Positions 63,929 to 64,000 of a DNA stretch of 64,000 nt are shown here, one piece after another. Source of the stretch: Anaerolineae bacterium (GTDB lineage Bacteria > Chloroflexota > Anaerolineae > Anaerolineales > Villigracilaceae); assembly GCA_022013685.1 (NCBI GenBank), contig JAKLPV010000054.1, positions 82,962 to 146,961 on the forward strand, given 5' to 3'. Position 1 is the first letter of the stretch, and each line of letters begins with the position of its first letter. The notes below the pieces were generated by a model. That model saw only the letters and a program-made list of their open reading frames with translations, ran no database searches and had not been told where the DNA came from. Both the position numbers and the translations under genes were made by a program.

Positions 63929-64000
63929 AAAAGAAGGTAATGGGTTCAAAACGTGATAATCTTATTTTTTTGCGCAAATAGATTTCACTGGAGCCCATTA

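Overview
The window looks like a chromosomal segment of a Chloroflexota bacterium, most likely class Anaerolineae. This is inference from gene content and style: Thr/Pro-rich linkers in many secreted proteins, numerous lipoproteins, a TadB/TadC pair, LytR/VanW/L,D-transpeptidase envelope genes, DUF429 and PPK2 genes, and very dense gene packing. No rRNA, tRNA, CRISPR array, transposase or prophage was found. Most of it is core metabolism and envelope biogenesis at fairly high GC. A few genes (38029-39078, 53141-54022, 62382-63928) are visibly more AT-rich.

Layout. 1-9.7 kb: the end of a tad pilus operon (tadB end, tadC), comF, hpf, folE, then on the minus strand folB, an Lgt-like protein and a TlpA thioredoxin; then DUF429, two overlapping PPK2 genes, an L,D-transpeptidase and an ATP-grasp ligase. 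9.8-17.4 kb (minus): two adjacent SPFH/band-7 membrane proteins in line with psuK-psuG, and a class A PBP in which all recognisable catalytic motifs are lost. 17.5-25.5 kb: flavoprotein RdsA/BaiN, a small HEVRH protein, a 52-bp perfect palindrome, thiolase, HNH, epimerase, an HD-like protein and tyrS.

25.6-35.3 kb (minus): a complete-looking shikimate/chorismate operon in the order chorismate mutase, DAHP synthase x2, NUDIX, aroA, aroE, aminotransferase, aroC, aroK-aroB fusion. In front of it I find a promoter, a 26-codon leader peptide with eight consecutive aromatic codons (YFFWFYFY) and a Rho-independent terminator. This is the arrangement of a ribosome-mediated attenuator sensing Phe/Tyr/Trp, and it is the most striking unannotated element of the window.

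35.4-45.1 kb: polysaccharide deacetylase, FemAB-like and GNAT proteins, a lipoprotein, a GT-C-like membrane protein, rpsF-ssb-rpsR, a parvulin and two tandem paralogues of an unknown membrane-anchored family. 45.2-52.9 kb (minus): LytR-CpsA-Psr protein, HEAT-repeat protein, Trm112, VanW protein, isoprenylcysteine-methyltransferase-like protein, HerA-like ATPase. 53-64 kb: an AT-rich orphan, a phospholipase-D lipoprotein, murJ, GNAT, a 1023-residue CHAT protein with a second, degenerate CHAT-like fold at its N-terminus, a CPBP protease, an orphan LuxR-type regulator and two secreted proteins.

Two genome-wide habits stand out. First, several genes have a TATAAT-type -10 box only 6-9 bases before the start codon, implying leaderless mRNAs; two of these share an identical 19-base promoter block. 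Second, many short palindromic or tandem repeats sit between genes, and several appear to have been inserted in frame into coding regions (aroE, aroK-aroB, murJ, the GT-C gene, a GNAT gene).
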